From positions 1,860,001 to 1,924,000 of the forward strand of contig JAGMWG010000003.1 in assembly GCA_020744225.1 (NCBI GenBank): a stretch of 64,000 nt of DNA, given 5' to 3'. A program made the position numbers and the translations under genes. The notes under the pieces are model-generated. The model searched no databases. It was not told the origin of the DNA and was given only the letters and a program-made list of their open reading frames with translations. Shown in pieces: positions 12,143 to 23,780 of this stretch. Each line of letters begins with the position of its first letter. Position 1 is the first letter of the stretch. The DNA is from Paraphoma chrysanthemicola. Lineage: Eukaryota > Ascomycota > Dothideomycetes > Pleosporales > Phaeosphaeriaceae.

Positions 12143-15100
12143 CTATTCTTCTCTCTCTTATAGCTTACTCTTAAGCTTTATTAGTTATTTCTTATAGCTA
12201 ATTATAGTAGTATCTAGGTCTAAAGAATATCTTTGTCTTACTCTTAAAATTTACTATAATAGTTAACTAGCGCCTATTCTTTATAATCTTTATCTTCTGT
12301 ATAACTAAGAGTATGTTATAATACTAGAAGTTAATAGTTAATATCTAAAGTATTTAAAACGTACATAGCTAGACTACCTATACATAAATATATTCTAGGT
12401 ATTACTAGATAAGACTTAGAATAAATATAAAAAGAAGATAGAGGTAGATAAGAAATTATTAGCTAAAGTAATTTTATATTTAATATAAAATAAGAAAATA
12501 TTATAGTAAGCTAAGAATTATATATTTTAAAAAGGTATAATACTTAGTAAATAGTCTTTACGCTAAGAGTAAAATAGTAGACGCGTAGGAATTAGATAAC
12601 TATTCTACTACTAATATCTTAGTAGAGTTCTTACTAATAATGTAGAAGACCTTAGATAATTTAGAGTTTTTAGTAGCTATACTATAGTCTAGTAAAGCGT
12701 CTATCTTCTTATAAGTTTCTTATACTTTAATTATAGTACTTACTAATATTTATAGTTCTTAAGGTTAGTAACTAAGATTCTATTCTATTCTTTTCTAATA
12801 TTCTTTAATGTACTGTCTATAGTTATAGAGATTACTTTCTAGTTTCTAAGTATTTTCTAAGTAGTTATATTCTAACTATTTAACTAAGTATTCTTATAGC
12901 TTAATTTACTTAGTATTGCAGTAGTCTAGAACTTTATTAACTTTAAATTTATTTTCTTCTTCTATTTTATAGTAGAAGGTTTTCTAGAGTAGTATTTCTT
13001 AGTCTACTAGTTCTAATAGTTTAACGTAGAATCTAGAGTAGATTTTAGTATCTTATAGTAGATCTAATATATATATTACTAGTCTATTTCTTTTATAAAT
13101 TAGAAATAGTCTAACTTTAATATAGTCTAGTTCTTTACTTAGTTATATTATTTATAGGTTCTTTGTAAGTAAGTATACGTTATTCTTCTCTTTTAGCTAA
13201 GATACAATTTTTCTCTTTTTATTAATATATAAAATACTATACTATTAAGCTTTCTTAATACGTTCTTATATTTCTTTATAAGTTTTTCTTAATTCTTCTA
13301 TAGTTAATATAGTAGCTTTAGTATTTAGACTAAGTAATATTCTTTTAAAGAGATATAAGTATCTTCTATAGTTAGTAAAGAATAGTATCTTTCTAGTTAA
13401 TTCTAATATTTTATTATTATAAGCTATTTAAGCTATAAGTAATAGTAATACTTAATTATCTTATTTCTTATTAGTGTAGATCTATAGACTTTATTATATA
13501 GTTTATTCGTTCTATCTATCTATCTATCTAAGAGTAGTAAGTAGTAGATAGTTTTCTTTAAGTTCTAATAGCTGCTATAAGCGTAGTCTAATAATTAGAC
13601 GTAAAGAGCTTATCTTAGTCGCTTATTATTATTTTTAGTATACTATAGTATCTAATAACCTAGTTATTAATAATAGATTCTAATTGTACTACTATATAGT
13701 TTTTTCTAAATAGTATATATTCTACAGCTTTTATAAAGTAGTATATAACTATAAGTATTACGTTGTATTTTAGCCTAGTAGTTAAATCTTTTAACTCTAG
13801 TAGTTCTATAACAAAGTCTATAAAGATATTAGTCTAAGGCTTAGTTAGTAACTTAATAGCTTTTATTTCTCTATATTCTATATATATATACTATACTTAT
13901 TTTTATAGTAATTAGTATATTTCTTAATAAAGTTTATAACTTTTTTCTTTATATTCTTAAACTTATAGTTTTATTAGATAAGTTCTATAGTTTATATAAT
14001 TCTAGAGTATTTATGTTTAGAGTTATTATAGTAACTTTAGGTAAGTTCTTTCTATAATTCTTCTAGTACCTTATTTATAATTTAGAGTATTAAATATACT
14101 TCTTTAGATAGTCTTAAGAATTTATTCTAATTTTATTATAGTAGAGGTATAAAGACGTCTATCTTTTTTTCTACTATAGTATATCTCTTACTAAGAGTGT
14201 CTACTCTTTTATTATCTTTTCCTAGTATGTATATAATCTTAAACTAATATTATCTAAGTAGTTCTAACTATTATACTTATCTATAGTTAAGTTACTTAGT
14301 TATAGTAAAGTATTAAAGATTCTTATAGTTAGTAAAGATTATTAGCTTAGAATAGCTTTCTGTATATATTCTCTAGTATTCTAAAGTATATACTATTACT
14401 AAGAGTTCTTTATCGTAAACGTTATATTATTCTTCTACTAAAGAGAACTTCTTAGAGTAGTATACTACTAGGTACTACTACTTACTATCTTATTCTTATA
14501 GTATAGCTTTACCTATTATAAGATTAGATATATTTATTTTAAACTATAGAGGTTTACTACTTTAGAATACTATAAGAACTAGTTTAGTAATATAGGCTAG
14601 TTTAAGCGCTTTAAAGGCTTCTTACTATAACTTACTCTATTTCTAAGTAGTTTTTTTCTTTATTAACGAAGTTAATAGTACTATAATTTTTATAAAATCT
14701 TTTATAAATATCTAGTTAAAGTTTATAAACCTAATAAAAGATTATATATTTTTTATAGTTTTAGGTATTACCTATTCTTTAATTATCTTAATTCTAGTTT
14801 TACTAATTCTTACTCTATTAATTCTAATTATATATTCTTAGAATTTAACTTCTTTCTTATAGAACTTATATTTTCTAGATTTTAGTTTAAGTTTATAAGT
14901 TTTAAGTTATTAGAGAACTTTAGTTATATATCTAATGTATTTCTTTATATTCTTTAAGTAGATTAGAATATTATCTAAGTATATAATTATAAATTTATCT
15001 AAGTATTTATATAAGGTATTATTAATTAGTTCTTAGTATATTACTAGTGTATTAGTTAGACTAAAGAGTATTATAGTATACTTATAGTATCTATATTCTG

Positions 15101-18020
15101 TTTAGAATACTATTTTTTATTCTTTATCTTTCTTTATTCTAATAAGATTATACACTTCTCTTAGGTTTAGTGTAGTAAAGACTTTTACTTTTAATAGTCT
15201 ATTACGTAGTTTTTATATATTAAGTAATAAGTAGTAATTCTTTTTTATAATTATATTTAATTTATAGTAGTTAACGCATAGTTATAATATTCTATCTTTC
15301 TTTAGTATAAATAGAACTAGATATTCTACTAAAGACTTAGATTTTCTAATAAATTCTTTTACTAGGTTATTATTAATATACTTTTTTAGTACCTTAAGCT
15401 CTTTTTTTAATAGTTTATATATTAGCTTAAATCTAAGCTATTTTTCTTCTACTAGTTTAATCTTATAATTCTATTTCTAGTATTTTAGTAAGGCTCTTAG
15501 GTTAGTTTTTTTAATAAATATATTAATAAATTTATTATATACTACTAGAATATTTAGAGTAATACTTTTCTTCTCTTCTCTTACTATAGTACTTAATACT
15601 TTTAGTATCTTAGTAGAGTTAACTTTCTTATATTATAAACGTTTCTTTCTATTCTTTAGAATAGTTAGTTATAAAGTAATATTTATAATTATCTTCTTAT
15701 CTACTAATATAGCGTGTAATTATATAAGAACGTTAGGTATATAGGCGTCTATTATATTACCTAATAAGATCTATTAGTTTTTCTAATTAATATCTAGATT
15801 ATAGTCTCTTAGCTATAGTAGTTCTAGTATAATATTATAAAAAGTCTTCTTAAAGATATCTAGTTATACTACTAAGCTCTATTCTAGAGTAATAATTAAA
15901 TTTGTACTAACTTTATACTAAATTTATTTTATTAATTTATTTACTAGTACTATAGTATAGAGTTCTTTCTTTAGAGTTAGTTTAAGTCTAGCTTATTTTA
16001 CTACTTTCTTAGAAATATAGTTTTCTTATAACTCTAAGTTAATAAGTACTATTATCTCTTACTTCTTAAGTTTTACTTATATCTTAAGAGCTCTTATTCT
16101 AATATTATATAAATATTAGAACCTTCTTAGTTACTATCTAACTAGAGTAGTAAACTTATTCTTAAGTTTAGCTTCTAGTTTCTTTTTAAAAAAGAATATT
16201 TATTAAATCTATTATACTTCTTTTATAGTTTATAGGTAATATATTTAGAGTTTATATAAGTTTACTAGTTAATATTTAAGTATTATCTATTAATAACTAC
16301 TTTTTATATAGTAATTCTTTTATTATTATATTCTAAGAAGTAGTTTATTATTTATTTATTCTAAAGGTAATTCTTATAAATATTCTTATAGTAGTTAAAC
16401 TATTATTATTAACAAGATTTATAAGGTATAGAAAACTATAATATTATAGTTTTCCTCTTATAATACACGTTACAATAATTATATATATAGAATCTATAGC
16501 TTAGTAATACGTAAGTTAGGTTTTAATAGTCTTTATTATATTATATTAATATATAGTCTTCTCTAGGTAGTATATACCTAACGATAGTTTTTTCTTTTCT
16601 TTTTTATTATTTTATTTCTTTCTAACGTAGTCTTAGTATTACTCTATTTAGATTCTTAGAGGTAGTATTTATATATACTAGGTTTATATTAAAGAATACT
16701 ACTTTCTCTCTATAACTAGTATATTCTTAGCTATTATTATAGTATACTCTGTAATAGCTTTTCTAAGGTAATAGTTTATATTTTTATTTTTATTATTAGT
16801 ACGTATTATAGGCTTTTCTTCTACTACTTAGAAGGCCTTTTCTTATAGTTATAAGTTATACGTTAGATTCTAATATTATTTAAGTAAATTAATATTTATT
16901 TCTATCTTATAGTCTACTAACTCTAGTACTTAAGTAGATATTAATTAGTACTATATTTTCTTTATTAGATTTAGGTTTATTATACTATATCTTAAAGGTA
17001 TTAATATATAAGGTAGATATATCTAGCTATATAGTATTTTCTTATTCTACTAGTATTATATTATATTCTTCTTCTATTATAGATATAATAACTTCTTATA
17101 GTTTATTATTAGTTTTAAACCTATTAGTATAGTATCTAATTATATTAATATAATAAGTAATTTTATTCTTACTATAGTAGTCTCTTAAAAAGTATTCTTT
17201 CTTTCTGTAACTATAGTACACTACGTCTTTCTAATTCTTACTTTTGTTTTCTACTTTCTAAAGCTTATATTCTTTAATAATACTATCTAGATATATCTAT
17301 TTAAGTCTTAGTAAAGTATAGTATCTAGTAGTTTATTTAACGTTTATAGTGCAAATATAATTCTGTCTTTACTTTTTCTTATATAGTTAACCTTTAGTTC
17401 TATTCTAGTAACTCTATATTTCTAGTTACGGTTAGTACAGCTTATTATCTAAGTAAATAGTGTTATTAATAAGTTTATTAAAGGTATCTATAAAAGCGCT
17501 TATTTATATAAGTTCTCTAAGAACTTATAGCTTAAGTTCTTATTAAAATATATATTTAAGAGTCTATTTATTCTACTTAATCTATATAGTGTACTATTAA
17601 AAGTAATTAGTATAGTTAGTAATAGAGTTAGTTTACTTAAGTTTCTAAATATCTCTTTTAGCTTTAATAGTTTTCTTATACGCACTAAAGATTTATTTAA
17701 TTTATTATTTAAACTTATTCTAGTCTTTAAATATTATTATAATCTTAGAATCTATTATGTTTCTATCTATATAGTGTACTAGTTAAAGTTTAATTTATTT
17801 AAAGGCGCTACCTCTTAAGTTAGTAGCTGCTAGAGTACCTTTATCTTTAAATTTAATTATTAAGTTTATATAGTAGTAAAGGTTATAGTAAAGTAACTAT
17901 ATATCTAGCTAATTATAGTTACTATAGTACTTAAGTATCTTATCTATATAATCTTTAGTAGTCTAGAGTTTAGAAGTTAGAGTTATATCTATATTACTTA
18001 TCTTAGAATAGTATTTAAAG

Positions 18021-18451
18021 TATTAAGATAGTAGCTTATAAAGACTAGAGTAAGCTAGTTAATATATAAGAGACTCTAGAGTTTATTTAAAGAGAATAAG
18101 CGTAGAGTAGAAAAGTAGGCTTAAGTAGTCTAGAGTAGATTATCTATTTTAGAATATTAAGTTAAATATAAAGAGAGATAGGCTCTTCTTATATATATCT
18201 ATATACTATAGTTTCTTATAGTATTTACTATAAGAAGTGTAAGGTATAGAATTCTCTTATAGTATTATATATAAAGAGAATACTAAGGCTACTTCTTATG
18301 TATAAGCTTATAAGAAAGTTACGTAGTCTAACCTTACGTGTAGAGTAGTATTATCTATTAGTTCTCTAAGGTTAGCCTAAGTATAACTGTGCAGTGTTAT
18401 TATCTCTTATTTCTTTAACCTTGTTATCTCTCTCTTATAAGGTTTATAATA
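18021..18451 (-). repeat. Gypsy-2 5' LTR
   Basis: 431-bp partner of 11,712-12,142. It keeps a few more C and G bases (for example CTGTGCAGTG near 18,390) and so looks slightly less RIP-mutated than the left copy. Confidence 0.88.
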
Positions 18452-18456
18452 CTACT

Positions 18457-19310
18457 CTAAACTAAGTATATTATTTATCTAGCTATTCTTAAAGACTAAA
18501 AGCTTCTAATAACGTAGTATTAAAGTCTTTTTATACTACGTAGAGATATAAACGTACTTCTTTTAGATAATAAAGAGTAAAGCTATATACTTATTAGTAT
18601 AGATACTCTAAATAACTATTATCTACTTATAATTACCTAGCTTAATTAGATTAGACTTTATATCTCTCTCTACGTCTATAACTATCTTTATAGACCTAAT
18701 TACGTCTATTTAGAAACTAGTCTTATTAAAGTTATATACGTTATTATTATAGATACTATACTTAGCTTTAGTCTTCTCTACTAGCTTAAACTACGTACTA
18801 ATAACTATAGAATTTTTCTATAGTATTCTCTACTTATTCTTAGCTTAATTAAAGACTATTTTAAGCTTAGCTAAGCGCGTTATAAAGTACTTAGCTTAGT
18901 ACTTACTAATAAGCTTTTACTATATATACTTAGTATTTTATTAGCTATATCTACTACTTTATATAGTTAGAGTATAAATTCTTATAAATTAAAGTTAAGA
19001 ATATATTAGATAATTATCTACTCTTTAGTTATAGTAAGCTTATAAAAGTTTAGATAAGTTATAGAGTATAGAGTAATTCTATAGAGCTAATTAGAAAGAT
19101 ACTAGTAATTAATACTAAGAGTAGTAAGTATACGTTATAGACTTTAAAACTAGTATATAGAATAGACCTTAAGAGTAAGCTTAATTCTATCTTCTTAGTT
19201 ATTTAATATTGTGTTATATAGTTAAGATATAATTAAGTTACTAACGTATTAGTTATACTAAGAAAAAGTAGCTAGCTTACTAATATAGCTAGCTTACTAA
19301 TAGTTTACGT
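18457..19310 (-). mobile_element. P1-B, right part (5' half of the Fot1/pogo-like transposon)
   Basis: This continues 10,838-11,711 after the Gypsy-2 insertion and matches the reverse complement of P1-A from about 690 down past base 1. It ends at 19,310 with subterminal repeats related to those of P1-A, followed by TA at 19,311-19,312. Left part, right part and the expected missing 118 bp add up to about 1.85 kb, the same length deduced from P1-A plus P1-C. Confidence 0.78.
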
Positions 19311-19689
19311 TAGTACTAATAATAGTATTAAATAAAAATTAAATTATATACTCTTATTATAATAAAGATAAGATAGTATTATTAATAAACTAAAGTTTAC
19401 TAAACTAAATAGAAAGCTACTTTTAAAGAAAGATTAAAATTACTAAGTAATTACTATTACTATAATAAAATTAAATACTACTTTAATATTATTATTATAA
19501 AGTTATTAATAGATAGATTAGAATTTATTTTATTATTTATAGTAAGTAAAAGTAGATAATAAGATAAAAAGAACTTCTCTAAATTAATAAATAAGTTTAT
19601 ACTTTAGTAATTTTAATAGTACTTTTTACTTTATTTCTTTAAAGTCTTATTATTATTCTTTTTATACTATAAAGAGTAATAAGATAAAG
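19311..19689. other. AT-rich RIPed DNA, nothing recognised
   Basis: No domain or repeat match could be seen. A purine-rich run just before 19,690 (AAGATAAAG) looks like a polypurine tract, so this may be the 3' tail of a degraded retroelement ending in the LTR that follows. Confidence 0.4.
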
Positions 19690-20086
19690 TAAATATTACT
19701 AAGAACTAGTAATATACTAATTTAAAAAGAATATAAAAGTATATTATCTTATAGATAATAAAAGTAAAGATAGTAAATATTATTTTATATTCTAGGTATA
19801 AATAAAAGAAAGAGATTTCTCTTTACTATATACTTCTATTTCTAAGCTTACTAAGCTATAACATAGTATTAAAATAATTCTAAAAACTATTTCTTTTTAT
19901 TCTAACTAGTAGTTAATATGAATTTCTTATATACACTATATATTTTAGTCTAATTTTAGACTATAAATTAATACTAAACTCTTCTTATACTAAAGTTCTT
20001 AGTATCTTAAAATATATAATATAAAAATCTTATACTAGTAGTAATTTTAGATAGCTTATAAAAGATTTAAGTATTACATTCTTATA
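19690..20086 (+). repeat. LTR3 copy a (LTR of the Gypsy-3 family)
   Basis: This is one of three copies of a roughly 390-420-bp LTR-like repeat (others at 21,966-22,384 reversed and 27,246-27,633). It begins TAAAT, includes an AGAGATTTCTCTTTACTATA block and ends near ATTCTTATA. No matching 5-bp target duplication was found, so it is not a clean solo LTR. Confidence 0.65.
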
Positions 20087-20436
20087 TACTCTCTTAAGCT
20101 TAATTAAAATTACAAAGAAATAATTATTTTCTATTCTTTTTAATTTATAGTCTTTTATAAGACTACTATAATAATAGTTATAAGAGTATACTATTTATTA
20201 TTATTATAGTAATCTTTAGATAATACTATCTAATAATTAATATTATTAATTATTATAATAGTATATTAATAATTTAGTATCTTAAGATAAAGTTAAGAAT
20301 TCTATCTTCTATAAATTACTAAAAGAATTCTATAGATTAGAAATATATATAAAACTTAATTACGTATTATATAAGTTAAGAAATTTACTACTTCTTTAGT
20401 ATAAAGAATCTACTAGTATACTATAGAGAATCTAAG
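20087..20436. other. AT-rich RIPed DNA, nothing recognised
   Basis: About 350 bp with very low GC and many TAATTATTA runs. I see no domain, repeat partner or coding frame. Confidence 0.4.
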
Positions 20437-21596
20437 ATAATATACCTTATAAGTAAGTTAGTTATATAAGTAAGTTAGTTACTCTACTAAGACTCTACTA
20501 AAATCTACTATTATAAATAGTAGAAACGTAATAAATTAACTACTAAAAGAGCTACTAGCTTTAAAGAAGACTTTATTATAGCTTACGCTTTAGACTATTA
20601 AATAAGACGTAATACTCTCTTAATAACGTAGTGCAGCTATCTATAAAGTCTCTTAATTAATACTTAGTAATTAATATACTAGAAAGTAGTTTTAACGTAA
20701 TTATACACCTAACTTAGTAAATCTTCGTCTAATAGAGAAGAAGGTTATTATTTAGTATATACCTAATCTTAATACGTAAGAATTTCTACTATAGCTTACT
20801 ACTATTAAGAATATAGCTAATCTACTATATAAGAAGTATAGCTAACTATTAGTAAGTATTAACTAGGCTTTAACCTTTATTAAACGTTACTCTAAGCTTA
20901 AAGTTAAGTTTAATTATAAGTATAACTATAAGAGAGCTCTTTATAAGAATTCTAAGATTATATAAGAATAGTTTTAATTTATAGAGAATATAAAGACTAA
21001 GTATAGTATTCTTAATAAGAATACTTATAACTTTAATAAGTCTAGCTTTATAATAGATATAATATTAACTAGAGTAGTAGTTATAGACTCTAAGTATTAA
21101 GAATAGCTAAAGATAGTATAGTAGAGTAATTAAGAGTAGATAATAGTAATCTAGAGTATTAATATAACTAAGTAAGTAATTCTACTCTTTATTATCTTCT
21201 AAGATAAGAACTATTTCTCTACTTAGTATAAAAAGAATAACTTATCTTATAACTAAGTTACTATAGTCTCTAAGAATAGCTAGATAATAAATAAGCTTAG
21301 CCTAGTATAGCTAAAGTACTTTAACGTCTATATAAAGAAGCGTACTCTTAAAAGAGTATAATTTCTTGTTATTAATAGCTATAAGAAGTATAACTTACTT
21401 AATTTCTAGTAGTACTATAAGAATAATAAGATTATTCCTCTCTATATATCTTCTTACTTATCTTACTTCTTACAGCCTCTTAATATAAATTATTTCTTAC
21501 TATTAAAGAAGGCGTATAAATACTAAGCTAAGAACCTAATATATAATAGAATTAACTATATTACTAAACTTAAGTTCTTATCTTACTATAAAGAGA
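20437..21596 (+). mobile_element. P1-D: second Fot1/pogo-like transposon, 3' truncated
   Basis: The left end has two subterminal AAGTAAGTTAGTTA repeats at about 20,450-20,485, resembling the terminus of P1-B. Conceptual translation gives a pogo/Fot1 transposase: an N-terminal helix-turn-helix-like region near 20,560-20,850, a first catalytic block near 21,035 (YNFNKSSF), a second near 21,365 (FLVINSYK) and a third near 21,480 (FLQPLNI). It is cut at 21,597 by an LTR of the Gypsy-1 family. Catalytic aspartates are changed to asparagine, as RIP (GAT/GAC to AAT/AAC) would cause. Confidence 0.72.
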
Positions 21597-21965
21597 CTTA
21601 AAGTTAGAAGTAAGCTTTATATACTTAAGATTCTATAGTTAGTTCTTAAGAGAGAAGTATTAAAAAGAGCTAAATAGATTACTATAAGCTAGATTAAAGA
21701 GATAATAATTAATAGTAAAGAGTTATACTAAGATAAATAGAGAAGACTATAAGTTAAGTGTAGATAGTGTCTAGTTATAGATTAGATACTAAGTTAAACA
21801 TAATAAGCTATAGAAGCCTATTATCTATATCTATATACTTAGAGTATTCTATAAGTTCTAAGAGTCTTATAGCTTATAGGTGTTATAAGATAGTTTAGAA
21901 TTCTTAGAATAAGTTCTAGGAATTCTAGATACGTAGAGTATCTTTAGTATCTTAGAATCTATTAT
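21597..21965 (-). repeat. Gypsy-1-family LTR fragment
   Basis: It matches the first ~367 bp of the 511-bp Gypsy-1 LTR (start TATAAAGAGAC) in the same orientation. It is cut off by LTR3 copy b at 21,966. The left end truncates P1-D, so an LTR element once inserted there and later lost its remainder. Confidence 0.75.
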
Positions 21966-22384
21966 TATAAAGATTTATTACTTAAATCTTTTATAAGCTA
22001 TCTAAAATTACTTATAGCTTAAGAAGAGTTATCTTATATTCTTTAAGATCTTGTAAATTTTAGTATAAGTAGAATTTAGTATTAATTACTAGTCTAAAAT
22101 TAGACTAAAATATATATTTATAGAAGGAATTTAAATTTTATTTCTATTAGAATAAAAAGTAATAGTTTTTAGAACTATTTTAATACTATAGTATAGCTTA
22201 CTAAGCTTAGAAACTAAAGTATATAGTAAAGAGAGATCTCTCTCTTTTATCTATACCTAGAACACGAAATACTGTCTACTATCTACTCTTTTATATACTT
22301 ACTCTTATCTTCTATTACTTATTACGTAATATACTCTTTATATTCTCTTTTAGCTAGTATATTACTAGTTATTAGTAACCTTTA
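21966..22384 (-). repeat. LTR3 copy b, inverted
   Basis: Reverse complement of LTR3 copy c (27,246-27,633). It lies upstream of the plus-strand Gypsy-3 pol but points the opposite way, so it cannot be that element's normal 5' LTR. The two copies form inverted repeats about 4.9 kb apart (2.2 kb if P2-A is discounted). Confidence 0.72.
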
Positions 22385-22480
22385 CTTTCTAATATTATTA
22401 CCTATTAGGTAATATACTCTTTTTATTCTCTTTTAACTAGTATATTACTAGTTACTAGTAATCTTTACTTTCTAATACTC
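22328..22480. repeat. Tandem duplication, ~82-bp period
   Basis: A block beginning TAATATACTCTTT at 22,328 recurs at 22,410 with scattered substitutions, giving almost two units. Each unit contains the LTR3 edge (CTAGTATATTACTAGTTA and TTTACTTTCTAAT). The duplication spans the junction between LTR3 copy b and Gypsy-3 internal sequence. Confidence 0.8.
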
Positions 22481-23679
22481 TTAAGATATAAATAAAACTT
22501 AAGAGATAAGAGATAATAGTACTTATTAATTTAGAGTTATAAGAAAATTTTATTTCTAAGAAAGTAGTAAGATAAGCTAGACTTAAGTCTACTTCTAAGA
22601 AAGAACTCTATACTATAGTACTAGTTAATAAATTAATAAAATAAATTTAGTACAAAGTTAGTATAAATTTAACTATTACTCTAGAATAAAGTCTAGTAGT
22701 ATACTTAGATATCTTTAAGAAGGTCTCTTACAATATTATATTAGAACTATTATAGCTTAGAGACTATAATCTAGATATTAATTAGAGAAATTAATAAGTC
22801 TTATTAGGTAGAATAATAGACGCCTATATACTTAACGTTTTTACATAATTATATATTATGTTAGTAGATAAGAAGATAATTATAAATATTACTTTATAAC
22901 TAACTATTCTAAAGAATAAGAAGAAATATTAATAATATAAGAGAGTTAACTCTACTAAGATACTAAAAGTATTAGGTACTATAGTAAGAGAAGAAGAGAA
23001 AAGCGTTACTCTAAATATTCTAGTAGTTTATAATAAATTTATTAATATATTTATTAAGAAAATAAGCTTAAGCGCCTTACTAAAATACTAAATATAGAAT
23101 TTAGAAATTAAACTATAAGAAAAAAAATACTTTAGATTTAAACTAATATATAAGCTCTTAGAGAAAGAACTTATAATACTAAAAAAGTATATTAAAGATA
23201 ATCTAGTAAAAGAATTTATTAGAAAATCTAAGTTCTTAGTAGAATACCTAGTTCTATTTACGCTAAAGAAAGATAGAATATTATAACTATATATTAACTA
23301 CTATAAACTAAACGTAATTATAAAAAAGAATAACTATCTATTACTAAATATATAAGAGCTACGTAATAGACTATTAAGAGTAAAGATCTTTATAGTACTA
23401 GATTTAAAAAAAGTATATAATCTTATTAGAATTAAAAAGAGCTATAAATAGAAAATAGTCTTTAGAATAAGATATAGACTATATAAAACTTTAGTTATAC
23501 TCTTTAGTCTTACTAACGCACTAGTAGTATATTAAAAATTAGTTAATAATATACTAAATAAATGTCTAGATCTATACGCTATTATATACTTAGATAATAT
23601 TCTAATCTATTTAGATAATATAGAAGAATATATTAAGTATATAAAAGAAGTTTTCTAATAACTTAAGATATATAGTCTA

Positions 23680-23780
23680 CTTGGGCTCTTATAGTTTCTT
23701 TGAAATTCCTGTTTAGAAGCCTGTGCAAAGCACGGGCCTATTACCTTAATGCAAATTATTAGCTTAGTGCAATTGAATAA
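23680..23780 (+). repeat. P2-A left terminal inverted repeat
   Basis: It pairs with 26,225-26,324 reversed. The inner ~60 bp (around AAGCACGGGCCTATTACCTT) is nearly identical between the two ends; the outer ~40 bp is more diverged. Confidence 0.85.

Larger units (their letters stand above)
11712..18451 (-). mobile_element. Gypsy-2: full-length chromodomain Gypsy LTR retrotransposon, RIP-inactivated
   Basis: This complete 6,740-bp Ty3/Gypsy element is in minus orientation. It has 431-bp LTRs (11,712-12,142 and 18,021-18,451) and the target duplication CTACT at 11,707-11,711 and 18,452-18,456. A reverse-transcriptase block reads on the minus strand at about 15,105-15,190 (VFTTLNLREVYN). A chromodomain lies at about 12,850-12,945 (VLDYCNTK, EYLVK.LEYN). 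Its layout parallels Gypsy-1 but the LTRs are unrelated in sequence, so it is a distinct chromovirus family. A 61-codon open stretch at 17,500-17,685 is a chance gap between stops and not a gene. Confidence 0.88.

Noticed and set aside
17500..17685. 61-codon open frame on the minus strand inside Gypsy-2
   Set aside because: Composition (Leu/Ile/Asn/Lys only) is what RIPed DNA produces by chance, and it lies within a dead retrotransposon.
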